From contig JBNMHN010000020.1 of NCBI GenBank assembly GCA_050872805.1, positions 1 through 16,678 on the forward strand: DNA of 16,678 nt, given 5' to 3'. The DNA comes from CAKVOD01 sp050872805. Lineage in GTDB: Bacteria; Bacillota; Clostridia; Christensenellales; UBA1242. A program made the position numbers and the translations under genes. Position 1 is the first letter of the stretch. The number at the start of each line of letters is the position of its first letter. The notes below the pieces were generated by a model. That model was given only the letters and a program-made list of their open reading frames with translations, was not told where the DNA came from and made no database searches. Shown in pieces: positions 1 through 6,909 of this stretch.

Positions 1-206
1 AAACGGGCGTGAGCAGTGACCTATTTAGCGTTTTGTTAAAAATAATTGGTGTGGGGTATCTCACTGAATTTAGCGCAAGTTTGTGTGCCGATAGTGGCAA
101 CTCATCCATTGCTGACAAAATTATGCTTGGCGGTAAAATCGTTATTTTGGTACTTGCTATTCCTATATTCATTTCAATAATAAATATAATAACAGGTTTG
201 TTATGA
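1..206 (+). CDS. spoIIIAD: Stage III sporulation protein AD, C-terminal part (5' end outside window)
   Basis: This is the C-terminal part of SpoIIIAD, an integral membrane component of the SpoIIIA-SpoIIQ channel linking mother cell and forespore. The reading frame is open from base 3, so the gene starts before the window; a full SpoIIIAD is roughly 130 residues and about 67 are visible. The visible part has the family's conserved stretch (LLKIIGVGYLTEFSASLC, then SSIADKIMLGGK) followed by a hydrophobic helix to the C-terminus. The GTG at base 9 is an internal valine, not a start. The stop codon overlaps the ATG of spoIIIAE (ATGA), which indicates translational coupling in the spoIIIA operon. 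The family call is confident from the motif and the neighbour. Confidence 0.9.
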   Translation, partial: TGVSSDLFSVLLKIIGVGYLTEFSASLCADSGNSSIADKIMLGGKIVILVLAIPIFISIINIITGLL

Positions 207-1486
207 GAAAAAACACATACGAATTAGCATATTTGAAAGCAAAAGCACACAATAAAAAAACTTATTTACCAAAAAACAAATTTGTGTGCATTTTGCTTGC
301 AATAATAGCAATAGTAACATTGTTGCTAGTCAATTTTGGATGTGTTTTTAATGTTTTTGCAGCAGATTCGGTTGCAACAGGAAAGTCGACTGAGCAACAA
401 TTGACTGAAACAGTTGATGAACAATTACAGGGTATAGACTTTATCGGATTTCAAGATATTCTTGACAAAATAAGTGAGGAGCAGAAAAAAATATATGGCT
501 CGACCAAATTTGCGGACAAAATCACAAAACTATTGACAAGTGATTTTTCTTCAAATGAAACTTCATTTATAGGACAAGTCTTTAACATAATATTTGATGA
601 ATTATTGAGTTTTATCCCGCTACTTGCTACAATTTGCGCAATAGCAATTCTTAGTAGCTTTATATCTAATTTGCGCGTCAAATCAAACGATAAATCGGTA
701 GCAGATATTGTCCATTTTGTTTGTTTTGGTATAATCATAGTAATTTTATCTACGTCCGTCTTAAGTTTTGCAAATATGACGCGAGAATTATTGCTCTCGC
801 TGCAAGCGCAAATGCAATTAGTGTTTCCAATAATGCTCACATTACTTGCAGGACTTGGAGGCGTTGTTTCGGTTAGCGTTTTCCAACCATTGGTTGCCGT
901 GTTAGTTTCGGGCGTAATGCAAATATTTAATTATGTTGTATTCCCGCTATTTATTTGCACATTTGTTTTTACGATAGTTGGAAATTTAAGCTCTACGGTC
1001 AAGTTAAACAAATTTATTTCATTTTTTAAGAGTGCATTTAAATGGACAGTTGGAACTGTTATGACATTATTTTTTACGTTCCTTACAATTCAGGGGATAA
1101 GTGCGGGCAGTTTCGACGGGATATCAGTCAAAACTGCAAAATACGCAATCAAAAGTTATGTACCGATTGTCGGAGGCTACTTATCCGACGGTTTTAATTT
1201 GATAATGTCTAGTTCTATTCTCATAAAAAATGCAGTAGGTGTGGCAGGACTATTTTTGCTTTTTGCAACTATAATAATTCCAGTTGTTAAGATTGCGATA
1301 TTCAGCTTAGGGATGAAATTATCTTCTGCAATAATAGAACCAATTTCGGACTCGCGAATGAGCGACTTTGTGTACACTATTGGTAAAAATATGAGCTTTT
1401 TAGTTGCGACAATTTTGTGCGTATCGTTTATGTATCTAATTGCAATAGCATTGATTATTTGCACGGGGAATGCCTTTTATCAATGA
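203..1486 (+). CDS. spoIIIAE: Stage III sporulation protein AE
   Basis: SpoIIIAE is a multi-pass membrane protein of the SpoIIIA-SpoIIQ complex, needed for late forespore gene expression during engulfment. The 427-residue product has an N-terminal hydrophobic segment (about residues 27-47, possible signal peptide ending near VFA-ADS). A soluble region of about 80 residues follows, then several transmembrane segments from about residue 137 to the end. The middle contains the family-like region with LLAGLGGVVSVSVFQPLV and a later GISVKTAKYAIKSYVPIVGGYLSDG segment. Length is slightly above the usual 390-400. The start overlaps the spoIIIAD stop. In typical operons spoIIIAF, AG and AH follow; here only non-coding DNA, a terminator and a tRNA do. 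Confidence 0.93.
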   Translation: MRKNTYELAYLKAKAHNKKTYLPKNKFVCILLAIIAIVTLLLVNFGCVFNVFAADSVATGKSTEQQLTETVDEQLQGIDFIGFQDILDKISEEQKKIYGSTKFADKITKLLTSDFSSNETSFIGQVFNIIFDELLSFIPLLATICAIAILSSFISNLRVKSNDKSVADIVHFVCFGIIIVILSTSVLSFANMTRELLLSLQAQMQLVFPIMLTLLAGLGGVVSVSVFQPLVAVLVSGVMQIFNYVVFPLFICTFVFTIVGNLSSTVKLNKFISFFKSAFKWTVGTVMTLFFTFLTIQGISAGSFDGISVKTAKYAIKSYVPIVGGYLSDGFNLIMSSSILIKNAVGVAGLFLLFATIIIPVVKIAIFSLGMKLSSAIIEPISDSRMSDFVYTIGKNMSFLVATILCVSFMYLIAIALIICTGNAFYQ

Positions 1487-1653
1487 TTAGGACGATTAAT
1501 TTTATCTCGATAAATTTATTTAAAAAAAAGTTGCATAATAGATGTTTGGGTATGTACAAAAAAAATGACATATAATGCTAATAAAATAAAGTTCATTAAT
1601 ATGATTTTTATTTGTTCAATCCCAACATTAGACATAGTGCCGAAAAAAGAAAG

Positions 1654-1682
1654 AACGCGCTAAATTTAAGCGCGTTTTTTTT
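1654..1682 (+). terminator. Bidirectional intrinsic terminator (spoIIIA operon / tRNA-Glu)
   Basis: A perfect 8-bp stem AACGCGCT/AGCGCGTT around the loop AAATTTA is followed by eight T on the plus strand. It closes the spoIIIA transcript about 170 bases after spoIIIAE. Read on the minus strand the same hairpin follows the tRNA-Glu directly and is trailed by a T-rich stretch (CTTTCTTTTTT), so it probably serves both directions. Confidence 0.9.
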
Positions 1683-1757
1683 GGTACTCCCAACGGGGGT
1701 CGAACCCGTGTTGCCAACGTGAGAGGCTGGCGTCCTAGACCACTAGACGATGGGAGC
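1682..1757 (-). tRNA. tRNA-Glu (anticodon CUC)
   Basis: The minus strand folds into a complete 76-base cloverleaf. The acceptor stem GCTCCCA pairs with TGGGAGT (first pair G-U), the anticodon stem is CCAGC/GTTGG with the 7-base loop CTCTCAC, giving anticodon CTC, and the T arm contains GGTTCGACCCC. The discriminator is A and the 3' CCA is encoded. CUC reads GAG codons; another tRNA-Glu (UUC) is expected elsewhere for GAA. It lies 29 bases downstream of a small membrane-protein gene on the same strand, with a terminator directly after it. Confidence 0.97.
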
Positions 1758-1760
1758 AAA

Positions 1761-1777
1761 TGCAAGCAATGCTTGCA
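1761..1777. repeat. Short perfect palindrome TGCAAGCA-A-TGCTTGCA
   Basis: An 8-bp perfect inverted repeat with one central base lies between the small membrane-protein gene (stop at 1787) and tRNA-Glu. It lacks a T-run long enough for a good terminator. It could be a weak terminator stem, an RNA processing element between the mRNA and the tRNA, or a protein site. Confidence 0.4.
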
Positions 1778-1786
1778 AACAATTAC

Positions 1787-2023
1787 CTATGGTAAAATAA
1801 ACACAATGACACCGACTACAAAGATAACCATAGCAATGATGCGAATTGCAACGAGTGCTTTATCATTTTGTTCGATGTTATCATTTTTGCGAATTGCTGC
1901 GGCAAATCTTCTTGACAATATGTAAAGTGAAATGCCAATAACAATCAAAACCATTCCTAGAATTACATACCAAAGCGACAATCTTTGTGCAAGTGTAACT
2001 CCTAAAATCAAACTGTCAAACAT
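1787..2023 (-). CDS. Small two-helix membrane protein, unknown function
   Basis: A 78-residue product with two predicted transmembrane helices: about residues 16-36 (WYVILGMVLIVIGISLYIL) and about 59-78 (a Val/Ile-rich C-terminal helix). They are separated by a charged, polar loop (RRFAAAIRKNDNIEQNDKA). The frame extends five codons upstream to a TTG, but the ATG at 2023 is chosen because GAGGT lies six bases before it. A near-consensus promoter sits upstream (2041-2069). The gene is followed by tRNA-Glu, probably in one transcript. I do not recognise the family; the arrangement resembles many small clostridial membrane proteins without assigned function. Confidence 0.7.
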   Translation of the reverse strand: MFDSLILGVTLAQRLSLWYVILGMVLIVIGISLYILSRRFAAAIRKNDNIEQNDKALVAIRIIAMVIFVVGVIVFILP

Positions 2024-2040
2024 ACTTTTACCTCGCAAAT

Positions 2041-2069
2041 ATTATAACATAATGCAGCAACAAAGTCAA
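2041..2069 (-). promoter_or_regulatory. Sigma-A-type promoter for the small membrane protein gene and tRNA-Glu
   Basis: On the minus strand TTGACT (2064-2069) and TATAAT (2041-2046) are separated by exactly 17 bases, close to the vegetative consensus. The ribosome binding site GAGGT and the ATG at 2023 follow within about 25 bases. Confidence 0.8.
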
Positions 2070-2126
2070 TATATTTGACTTTAAATTTTCAAATTTGTTG
2101 AAAAGTGAAGAATTTTGGCTGCGTTA

Positions 2127-2696
2127 TTATTGTTGATTTAAGTCAGTTTTATTGTCATCACTATTAGCCTTGTTTTTGCCGATTTTTTCTGTAAAGAAAA
2201 TATAGACGTAGTATAGACCCGATACAATAGCGGTAGCAATGCCGATATAGATAATCATTACATTAGCGTTTCCGAGCCACTCAGTGAAGAAACTCAAAAC
2301 AACGCCTAGACTGATAAGGCACGTTCCTAATTTGCCTAAAAAATTGCTTGGAATTGTAATTTGTTTTTTATAAATGCAAAAACCGCTGATAATCATAGCA
2401 AGGTCGCAAACGACCATTGTAACAGTGACCCAAATAGGAATGAGTTTTGCAATTGTTAAACTAATTAAAGCGCCTGCTTTCATTAATTTGTCAGCAAATG
2501 GGTCGAGAATTTTGCCAAGTTCAGTAATTGCGTTGTAGTGTCTTGCTATATAGCCGTCCAGCATATCAGTCAAACACGCAAGAACAAAAACAGCGAGTGC
2601 AACATACTTATTGACCCAAAAGAAACAACATATAAAAACAGGAACAAGCAAAAGCCTAAAAAGGCTCAAAATGTTTGGTACTATATTTATTTTCAT
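2127..2696 (-). CDS. pgsA: CDP-diacylglycerol--glycerol-3-phosphate 3-phosphatidyltransferase
   Basis: This enzyme transfers the phosphatidyl group from CDP-diacylglycerol to glycerol 3-phosphate in the membrane, the committed step to phosphatidylglycerol. The 189-residue product has the full CDP-alcohol phosphotransferase signature D-G-x2-A-R-x8-G-x3-D-x3-D: D47 G48, A51 R52, G61, D65, D69, preceded by D44. Hydrophobic helices lie around residues 9-40, 76-110, 119-137 and 142-168. The N-terminus MKINIVPNILSLFRLLLVP is typical of PgsA. Length fits the family (180-195). The ATG is supported by GAGGA five bases upstream. The last 20 residues are charged and Asn-rich. The product lipid is also the substrate of Lgt, encoded at 14302. 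Substrate specificity within the family is inferred from resemblance. Confidence 0.93.
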   Translation of the reverse strand: MKINIVPNILSLFRLLLVPVFICCFFWVNKYVALAVFVLACLTDMLDGYIARHYNAITELGKILDPFADKLMKAGALISLTIAKLIPIWVTVTMVVCDLAMIISGFCIYKKQITIPSNFLGKLGTCLISLGVVLSFFTEWLGNANVMIIYIGIATAIVSGLYYVYIFFTEKIGKNKANSDDNKTDLNQQ

Positions 2697-2720
2697 TATT
2701 TCCTCGTTCGTAACTTTCTT

Positions 2721-2749
2721 AGTATATCACAATTTAAACTAAAATACAA
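2721..2749 (-). promoter_or_regulatory. Promoter of pgsA
   Basis: TTGTAT (2744-2749) and TATACT (2721-2726) on the minus strand are separated by 17 bases, 24 bases upstream of the pgsA ATG. The same hexamer pair and spacing recurs at 4997-5025. Confidence 0.65.
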
Positions 2750-2771
2750 ACATTTTCAAAGAAAATTCACT

Positions 2772-2801
2772 TTCACACATTTTAAAAAGTTAGAATATAA
2801 T
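2772..2801 (+). promoter_or_regulatory. Probable promoter of the substrate-binding protein gene
   Basis: TTCACA (2772-2777) and a perfect TATAAT (2796-2801) are separated by 18 bases. The expected start of transcription lies about 30 bases before the ATG at 2841. The region is shared, back to back, with the pgsA promoter. Confidence 0.5.
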
Positions 2802-2840
2802 TAAGTGTGATACTTTTGAGTATTAATCTTTGGAGGAAAT

Positions 2841-3833
2841 ATGAAATCTATTAATATATTAATGGCAATTGCACTAGCAGTTGTTGTTGCTTTTAGTGGA
2901 TGTGGCGGGAAAAGTGACAAAACAATCCGTTTGAATGAAGTCACGCACAGTATATTCTACGCACCACTTTATATAGCAATCAACAATGGCTATTTTGAAG
3001 ATGAGGGTTTGAAAATCGAACTCACAAATGGTGGCGGCTCAGACAAATCAATGACCGCACTAATTTCTGGGCAAGCGGACATAGCGCTTTTGGGGCCTGA
3101 AACCGCAATTTATGTTGCAGCGCAAAATTCAAAAGACCAACCTATAATTTTTGGTCAATTAACAAAGCGTGACGGCACAATTCTTGTCGGCCGCACGCAG
3201 GAAACAAATTTTTCGTGGGCAAATCTTGAAGGGAAAGAAATCCTTGGCGGCCGTCGTGGCGGAATGCCTGCAATGACACTTGAATATGTTTTGAAACAAC
3301 AAAACATTCGTGATAAAATGACTCTAAATTTGGATATCGCATTTGATATGATGGTCAGCGCCTTTGAAAACGGGCAAGGGGATTACTGCACAATGTTTGA
3401 ACCAACTGCAAGTGATTATATTTCGGCAGGCAAGGGTTACAAAGTTGCTTCAATCGGGCAAGAAAGTGGCGAAGTACCTTATACGGCATTTATGGCAACA
3501 TCAAAATTTTTGAAGGATAAACCAGAAAAAGCTGAAAAATTCTTGACCGCAGTTATGAAAGGATATAACTTTTTGATGACTCAAGACATTGACAAAGTAG
3601 TTGATTCATTGATGCCGTCATTTACTGGCAGCACACGTGTTTCAATCAAAAATGCAGTTGAAAGCTACAAACTAATCGACGCGTGGGTAGAAAGTCCAGC
3701 AATGAAAGAAACCGCATACAATAACCTTTGCAATGTTATTAGAACAGCAGGCGAGTTGAAAACAAATGTTGCTTTCAGCAAAGTTGTTGATAACACAATC
3801 GCAAACAAAGTTGTAGCAAAGTTAGCAGCATAA
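2841..3833 (+). CDS. ABC transporter substrate-binding lipoprotein, NMT1/THI5-like (SsuA/TauA/ThiY class)
   Basis: A 330-residue binding lipoprotein that would capture a small organic solute outside the membrane. The N-terminus is a lipoprotein signal peptide: MKS, a hydrophobic core, then the lipobox FSGC with the lipidated cysteine at residue 21. The mature part opens with the NMT1/THI5-type signature (VTHSIFYAPLYIAINNGYFEDEGL). Typical blocks follow: SGQADIALLGPE, GRRGGMPAMTLEYVL and GDYCTMFEPTA. GGAGG lies six bases before the ATG. No permease or ATPase adjoins it; a permease/ATPase pair of the same class lies at 10986-12539. Relatives bind sulfonates, nitrate, taurine or pyrimidine precursors, and the substrate here cannot be told from the sequence. 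Lipidation would depend on Lgt, encoded at 14302. Confidence 0.88.
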   Translation: MKSINILMAIALAVVVAFSGCGGKSDKTIRLNEVTHSIFYAPLYIAINNGYFEDEGLKIELTNGGGSDKSMTALISGQADIALLGPETAIYVAAQNSKDQPIIFGQLTKRDGTILVGRTQETNFSWANLEGKEILGGRRGGMPAMTLEYVLKQQNIRDKMTLNLDIAFDMMVSAFENGQGDYCTMFEPTASDYISAGKGYKVASIGQESGEVPYTAFMATSKFLKDKPEKAEKFLTAVMKGYNFLMTQDIDKVVDSLMPSFTGSTRVSIKNAVESYKLIDAWVESPAMKETAYNNLCNVIRTAGELKTNVAFSKVVDNTIANKVVAKLAA

Positions 3834-3890
3834 AGGAATTGAAAGCAGGCTGTGAGTACAAAACCAACTTGACTTTCAAAGTTAAAATGC

Positions 3891-3931
3891 TATATCAAAA
3901 AACGGTGCAATTAACACCGTTTTTTGATATA
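3891..3931. terminator. Strong bidirectional intrinsic terminator
   Basis: A perfect 17-bp inverted repeat (TATATCAAAAAACGGTG and its complement) with the 7-base loop CAATTAA carries an A6 tract on one arm and a T6 tract on the other. It therefore works in both directions, ending the substrate-binding protein transcript (plus) and the TSCPD/DUF4364 transcript (minus). Confidence 0.88.
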
Positions 3932-3974
3932 TAAATCATTTTAATAATTCGACTCCAACATTTGACATATAGCG

Positions 3975-4352
3975 TTATTTCTTTGAGTTCGGCAAAACAC
4001 TGGTAATTGGAGGTTTTCTTCTACTTGGTATTTGCGATATATCAATGCCGCTATTAACTAACACCGCTTCATCAATTGCTTTAGCGAGTTCAATGGCGCA
4101 AGAAGTGTTATTTTTGCAAACTCCCATTTCATATAATTCTTTCGTAATATCTTTGGCGTACTTGCCACTGATAGTGTGATTCAATATGCTAATTACACCT
4201 TTGCAGCCATCTCCAAGTGTTCTAAAATCACGGCAAATTAATTCACCTTTTTCATCTGTGTCAAAATTTATAACAAATTGTGTAAAGCAAATTCCTTGGG
4301 GTTTGTAATAGGATTGTGGTTTAGTAGTAGAAATTCTTTCGTTTTTGTTCAT
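3975..4352 (-). CDS. TSCPD domain-containing protein (TIGR03905-like, four-Cys type)
   Basis: A 125-residue protein with a TSCPD domain at about residues 15-97. This domain is also found as a C-terminal part of some ribonucleotide reductases, and as a stand-alone protein its function is unknown. Family features seen are YKPQGICFTQF (C22), the GDGCKG segment (C50), GVCKN (C79) and the signature TSCAIELAKAI, with C85 where the domain name has TSC-P-D; C40 is an additional cysteine. The cysteines suggest metal binding. About 28 residues after the domain are basic and Pro-rich (PSRRKPP), longer than the usual stand-alone form. The frame extends upstream into the DUF4364 gene, but the ATG at 4352 has GGAGG six bases before it. 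The gap to the DUF4364 stop is 10 bases, so they form an operon. Confidence 0.82.
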   Translation of the reverse strand: MNKNERISTTKPQSYYKPQGICFTQFVINFDTDEKGELICRDFRTLGDGCKGVISILNHTISGKYAKDITKELYEMGVCKNNTSCAIELAKAIDEAVLVNSGIDISQIPSRRKPPITSVLPNSKK

Positions 4353-4362
4353 ATATTTCCTC

Positions 4363-4908
4363 CTAATCAAGCAAATCTTCAATAATCTTTTCGTAAATGA
4401 TAGGGGTCTTTTCTTCCCATTTTTTGCAGGCACCAATTGCGCTACGCCTTGAGTCTACTTTCAACTGAATTTTAAGTAGGGGTTGAAACCCTTTAGGGCT
4501 ATTAATTCTCAAAACAACTGTATGAAAACCATCATTGTTTTTGTGATAGACAGATACATATTCTTGTGCGCGCTTAAAATTGATTCTATTTTGTTTACAA
4601 AAAGTGGCAATGTCCTCGCGAATAGATTGAGGTATTCTAGCAAAAAAATGAGACAAGCAATCACGTCCCTCTGCTGTAATTGAATATAAACCGTCCTCTT
4701 TGCTGTTTGGGTTTTGTTCGTAATAAACAAACTTTGCTTTGACCAACTGCCATAAAATATCTTTGCAGTCCATATAAGAAAGCCACGAATTTTTGCTCGT
4801 TGTGATATCCATAATAGAGTTTTCGGTCAAAGGAATTTCCATTTTATCTAGGACAAACAACAAAATTAGTTTATTTTCTGTTTCATCAGGGACAAATTGC
4901 GTACTCAA
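4363..4908 (-). CDS. DUF4364 family protein
   Basis: A 181-residue protein of the DUF4364 family, widespread in Clostridia and resembling a winged-helix, regulator-like fold; its target is unknown. Conserved features are the N-terminal LILLFVLDKMEIPLTENSI, the mid-section ILWQLVKAKFVYY followed by LYSITAEGRDCLSHF (wing-like), and the C-terminal KWEEKTPIIYEKIIEDLL. The start is TTG at 4908, chosen because GGAGGT lies seven bases upstream and the N-terminus then fits family length. A promoter TTGGCA-17-TAAAAT precedes it. It is the first gene of an operon with the TSCPD gene and is divergent from the gene at 5046. Confidence 0.88.
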   Translation of the reverse strand: MSTQFVPDETENKLILLFVLDKMEIPLTENSIMDITTSKNSWLSYMDCKDILWQLVKAKFVYYEQNPNSKEDGLYSITAEGRDCLSHFFARIPQSIREDIATFCKQNRINFKRAQEYVSVYHKNNDGFHTVVLRINSPKGFQPLLKIQLKVDSRRSAIGACKKWEEKTPIIYEKIIEDLLD

Positions 4909-4937
4909 AATTTTTACCTCCTAAAAACGTTAAGTGT

Positions 4938-4966
4938 ATTTTATCACAATTTTTTCGATTTGCCAA
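4938..4966 (-). promoter_or_regulatory. Promoter of the DUF4364-TSCPD operon
   Basis: TTGGCA (4961-4966) and TAAAAT (4938-4943) on the minus strand are spaced by 17 bases. The TTG start at 4908 with its GGAGGT follows. It lies back to back with the promoter at 4997-5025, the two -35 boxes being 30 bases apart. Confidence 0.7.
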
Positions 4967-4996
4967 CTGTTTTGAATACAAAGATGCTAAAAATAT

Positions 4997-5025
4997 TTGT
5001 ATTCTTTTTCGTATTATGTTATACT
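4997..5025 (+). promoter_or_regulatory. Promoter of the unknown gene at 5046
   Basis: TTGTAT (4997-5002) and TATACT (5020-5025) are separated by 17 bases. This overlaps the upstream codons of the longer open frame, which supports the downstream ATG at 5046 as the true start. The hexamers match those of the pgsA promoter exactly. Confidence 0.7.
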
Positions 5026-5045
5026 ATCAAAGTTGGAGTAATAAT

Positions 5046-5807
5046 ATGGAAACAAATGAAAATGAATTTGAAAGACCATTCGTTAAGGAATGCAATAATT
5101 TTATTGAAGCAAAATACATTATGCTTGGGTGCGAAAATATAAAAACGCTTTTGCTTACTATTCAAAATGATGAACCTTTGATGCAAGTCGTCGATAACTG
5201 CTTGGTAGATTTTGACTTTACAACCGAACTTGGCAAGGCGATTTCTATTCATCAAGCACAACAAAAAGATTTCATTATGCCAAAAGAGAATGATGAAATT
5301 GTTGCATTGTGTTATAGTACAATGCAACATATTGCGGATGGTGAAATAGATTTTGAATCATTTATGAGTAAATACTTTTTGTTCAATGGCACTTTGAGTG
5401 ATTGCTATGCAAACTTTGGACATTATTTTATTTTGCCGTTCAAAAATGCGCTTTTGAACCTTGAGAACCAGAACAAATACAAACAAAAAGGCGCAAAGAC
5501 AAAAGAAGTAGAAGAAGATGACGACGAAATCGAAGTGCAAGAAAAACCTGCTAATGTTAGTGAGATTAGTGCAAAACTTTTGAAAGTCGCCGACGACATT
5601 CAAGAAATTATCAACAATGATTATAAAATCAAGGAATTTAAACTTGAAGAACTAGAATTTTACTTAAAAGCGTTTAGAGAAGCAGTGAGAATTAATAACA
5701 AACTTATAATTTTTGCACTTGCCGACGCAATCATAAGTAGTTCCGCAAAAATCAAGTCCGTGCGTTTTGAAACGCAAAGGCTCAAAGATTTGTGTAACAA
5801 GCTATAA
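5046..5807 (+). CDS. Hypothetical soluble protein with acidic linker, unknown function
   Basis: A 253-codon open frame encoding a soluble, largely helical protein that I cannot assign to a named family. Two parts are visible: an N-terminal region (about residues 10-150) with hydrophobic blocks such as KYIMLGCENIKTLLLTI and FILPFKNALLNL, and a charged C-terminal helical region (about 175-252). A very acidic linker (EVEEDDDEIEVQE) joins them. No signal peptide or membrane helix is seen. The ATG at 5046 has GGAG eight bases upstream and lies just behind a good promoter. The longer frame from 5016 would start inside the promoter. Its stop overlaps the ylbJ stop by six bases, and its likely terminator lies inside ylbJ. 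Confidence 0.72.
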   Translation: METNENEFERPFVKECNNFIEAKYIMLGCENIKTLLLTIQNDEPLMQVVDNCLVDFDFTTELGKAISIHQAQQKDFIMPKENDEIVALCYSTMQHIADGEIDFESFMSKYFLFNGTLSDCYANFGHYFILPFKNALLNLENQNKYKQKGAKTKEVEEDDDEIEVQEKPANVSEISAKLLKVADDIQEIINNDYKIKEFKLEELEFYLKAFREAVRINNKLIIFALADAIISSSAKIKSVRFETQRLKDLCNKL

Positions 5808-6800
5808 TATCAAGCAAAAAATATAGGAGATAGCACACGCAAGAAAGGCGTGTGTTATTTTTTGTCTAAAGAAGAAACCGAGTTTAATTTCACAGCGTTG
5901 CAAAAATGTCATTGCCTGAAGCATTGTAGAAAGTCCGCCAAAACTTATGATAAATGTGCAAACCATTGTTGCGATAGTGTAGTCAGTGAAATATGTTGAG
6001 AGTTCATAGCAGCCGCGCGTCATTTCGATAAAACCCACGACGATTGAATTTGAAAAATAACTATCAATACCAAAAAGTGAGAAAAACATATCAAGCAATG
6101 CACTTAGCACTGATATTAGGCCTATATCACTCAAAATATCAATCAATATGAAAAATACGGCAATATACCCGCCGACAATCAAAATTGAATTAATTGCGCT
6201 TAGCATAGATTTTTCTAAAATATTGTCAGATATTTTTTCAAATTCAAACCTTGTTTTTGTGCTTGAAGTTGTTTGATTATACTTATGATTTCGGTACAAA
6301 ATGCCGTTGAGCATTGCACCTAGAAAGTGCGATATTAGAATTATAAAGCCCATTTTAGCGTTGACAAACATACCTGCGCCAACTGTTCCAACTACAAACA
6401 ATGGCCCTGAGGTGGAAGTGAATGTGACGAGCCGTGCCGCTTCGTCTTTGCTTATCAGTCGTTTTTCATATAATTCGCTTGTGATTTTTGCGCCAACGGG
6501 ATATCCACTCATCATACTCATTAAAAACACATACGCACCCATTCCATTGACGTGGAAAACCTTTTGCATTAAGCCTTGAAAGTAGTTCGCAAGTATTTTT
6601 ATCCCGTCCAACTCAGTCAAAAGACGCGTGATGAAAAAGAAGGGGAACAGGGCGGGCAAAACTGCTTTCGCCCAAATCAATATTCCATTGTATGCAGAGT
6701 TTATGTATTTACTTGGATTGATAATTAGAAACAAAATTATGACAAATAATGCAAATGTCAACAAAATTGTTGTTTTTTGAGTTTTTGTAATTGTTTTCAT
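5802..6800 (-). CDS. ylbJ: Sporulation integral membrane protein YlbJ
   Basis: YlbJ is a multi-pass mother-cell membrane protein required for heat-resistant spores, with nucleoside-recognition (gate) domains. From the ATG at 6800 the product has 332 residues, a little short of the usual 380-400. It opens with a transmembrane helix (about 11-28), then the family pattern GILIWAKAVLPALFPFFF (39-56) and MSGYPVGAKITSELYEKRLIS (97-117). VTFTSTSGPLFVVGTVGAGMF (125-145) follows, and the second half repeats the gate-type topology. The frame is open to a GTG at 6866 and also has an ATG at 6824; none of the three starts has a good Shine-Dalgarno, and 6800 is chosen by likeness to known YlbJ N-termini. 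The 3' end overlaps the converging gene by six bases. Confidence 0.88.
   Translation of the reverse strand: MKTITKTQKTTILLTFALFVIILFLIINPSKYINSAYNGILIWAKAVLPALFPFFFITRLLTELDGIKILANYFQGLMQKVFHVNGMGAYVFLMSMMSGYPVGAKITSELYEKRLISKDEAARLVTFTSTSGPLFVVGTVGAGMFVNAKMGFIILISHFLGAMLNGILYRNHKYNQTTSSTKTRFEFEKISDNILEKSMLSAINSILIVGGYIAVFFILIDILSDIGLISVLSALLDMFFSLFGIDSYFSNSIVVGFIEMTRGCYELSTYFTDYTIATMVCTFIISFGGLSTMLQAMTFLQRCEIKLGFFFRQKITHAFLACAISYIFCLIL
5832..5863 (+). terminator. Intrinsic terminator embedded in the 3' end of ylbJ
   Basis: The stem AGCACACGC/GCGTGTGTT (outer G-T pair) with the loop AAGAAAG is followed by TATTTTTTG on the plus strand. It sits 25 bases after the stop of the plus-strand gene at 5046 but within codons of ylbJ on the other strand, encoding the ITHAFLACA region. 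Confidence 0.75.
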
Positions 6801-6909
6801 ATTTATAATTATGTTTTTTAGCATTTTCTTATGCGCAAGTTTTATCCATAAAACAAATACTTGCACTATGCTTGTAGTATAATAATGTCAATATTACATA
6901 ATATAAAGT

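Noticed and set aside
451..840. 129-codon minus-strand open frame
   Set aside because: Antisense to spoIIIAE, with no ribosome binding site and no family resemblance.
1571..1576. TATAAT after spoIIIAE as a promoter
   Set aside because: No -35-like element lies 16-18 bases upstream and no gene follows before the terminator.
1516..1635. 39-codon minus-strand frame with a hydrophobic helix
   Set aside because: It has no ribosome binding site and lies downstream of a terminator for that strand; kept only as a finding about the related segments, not as a gene.
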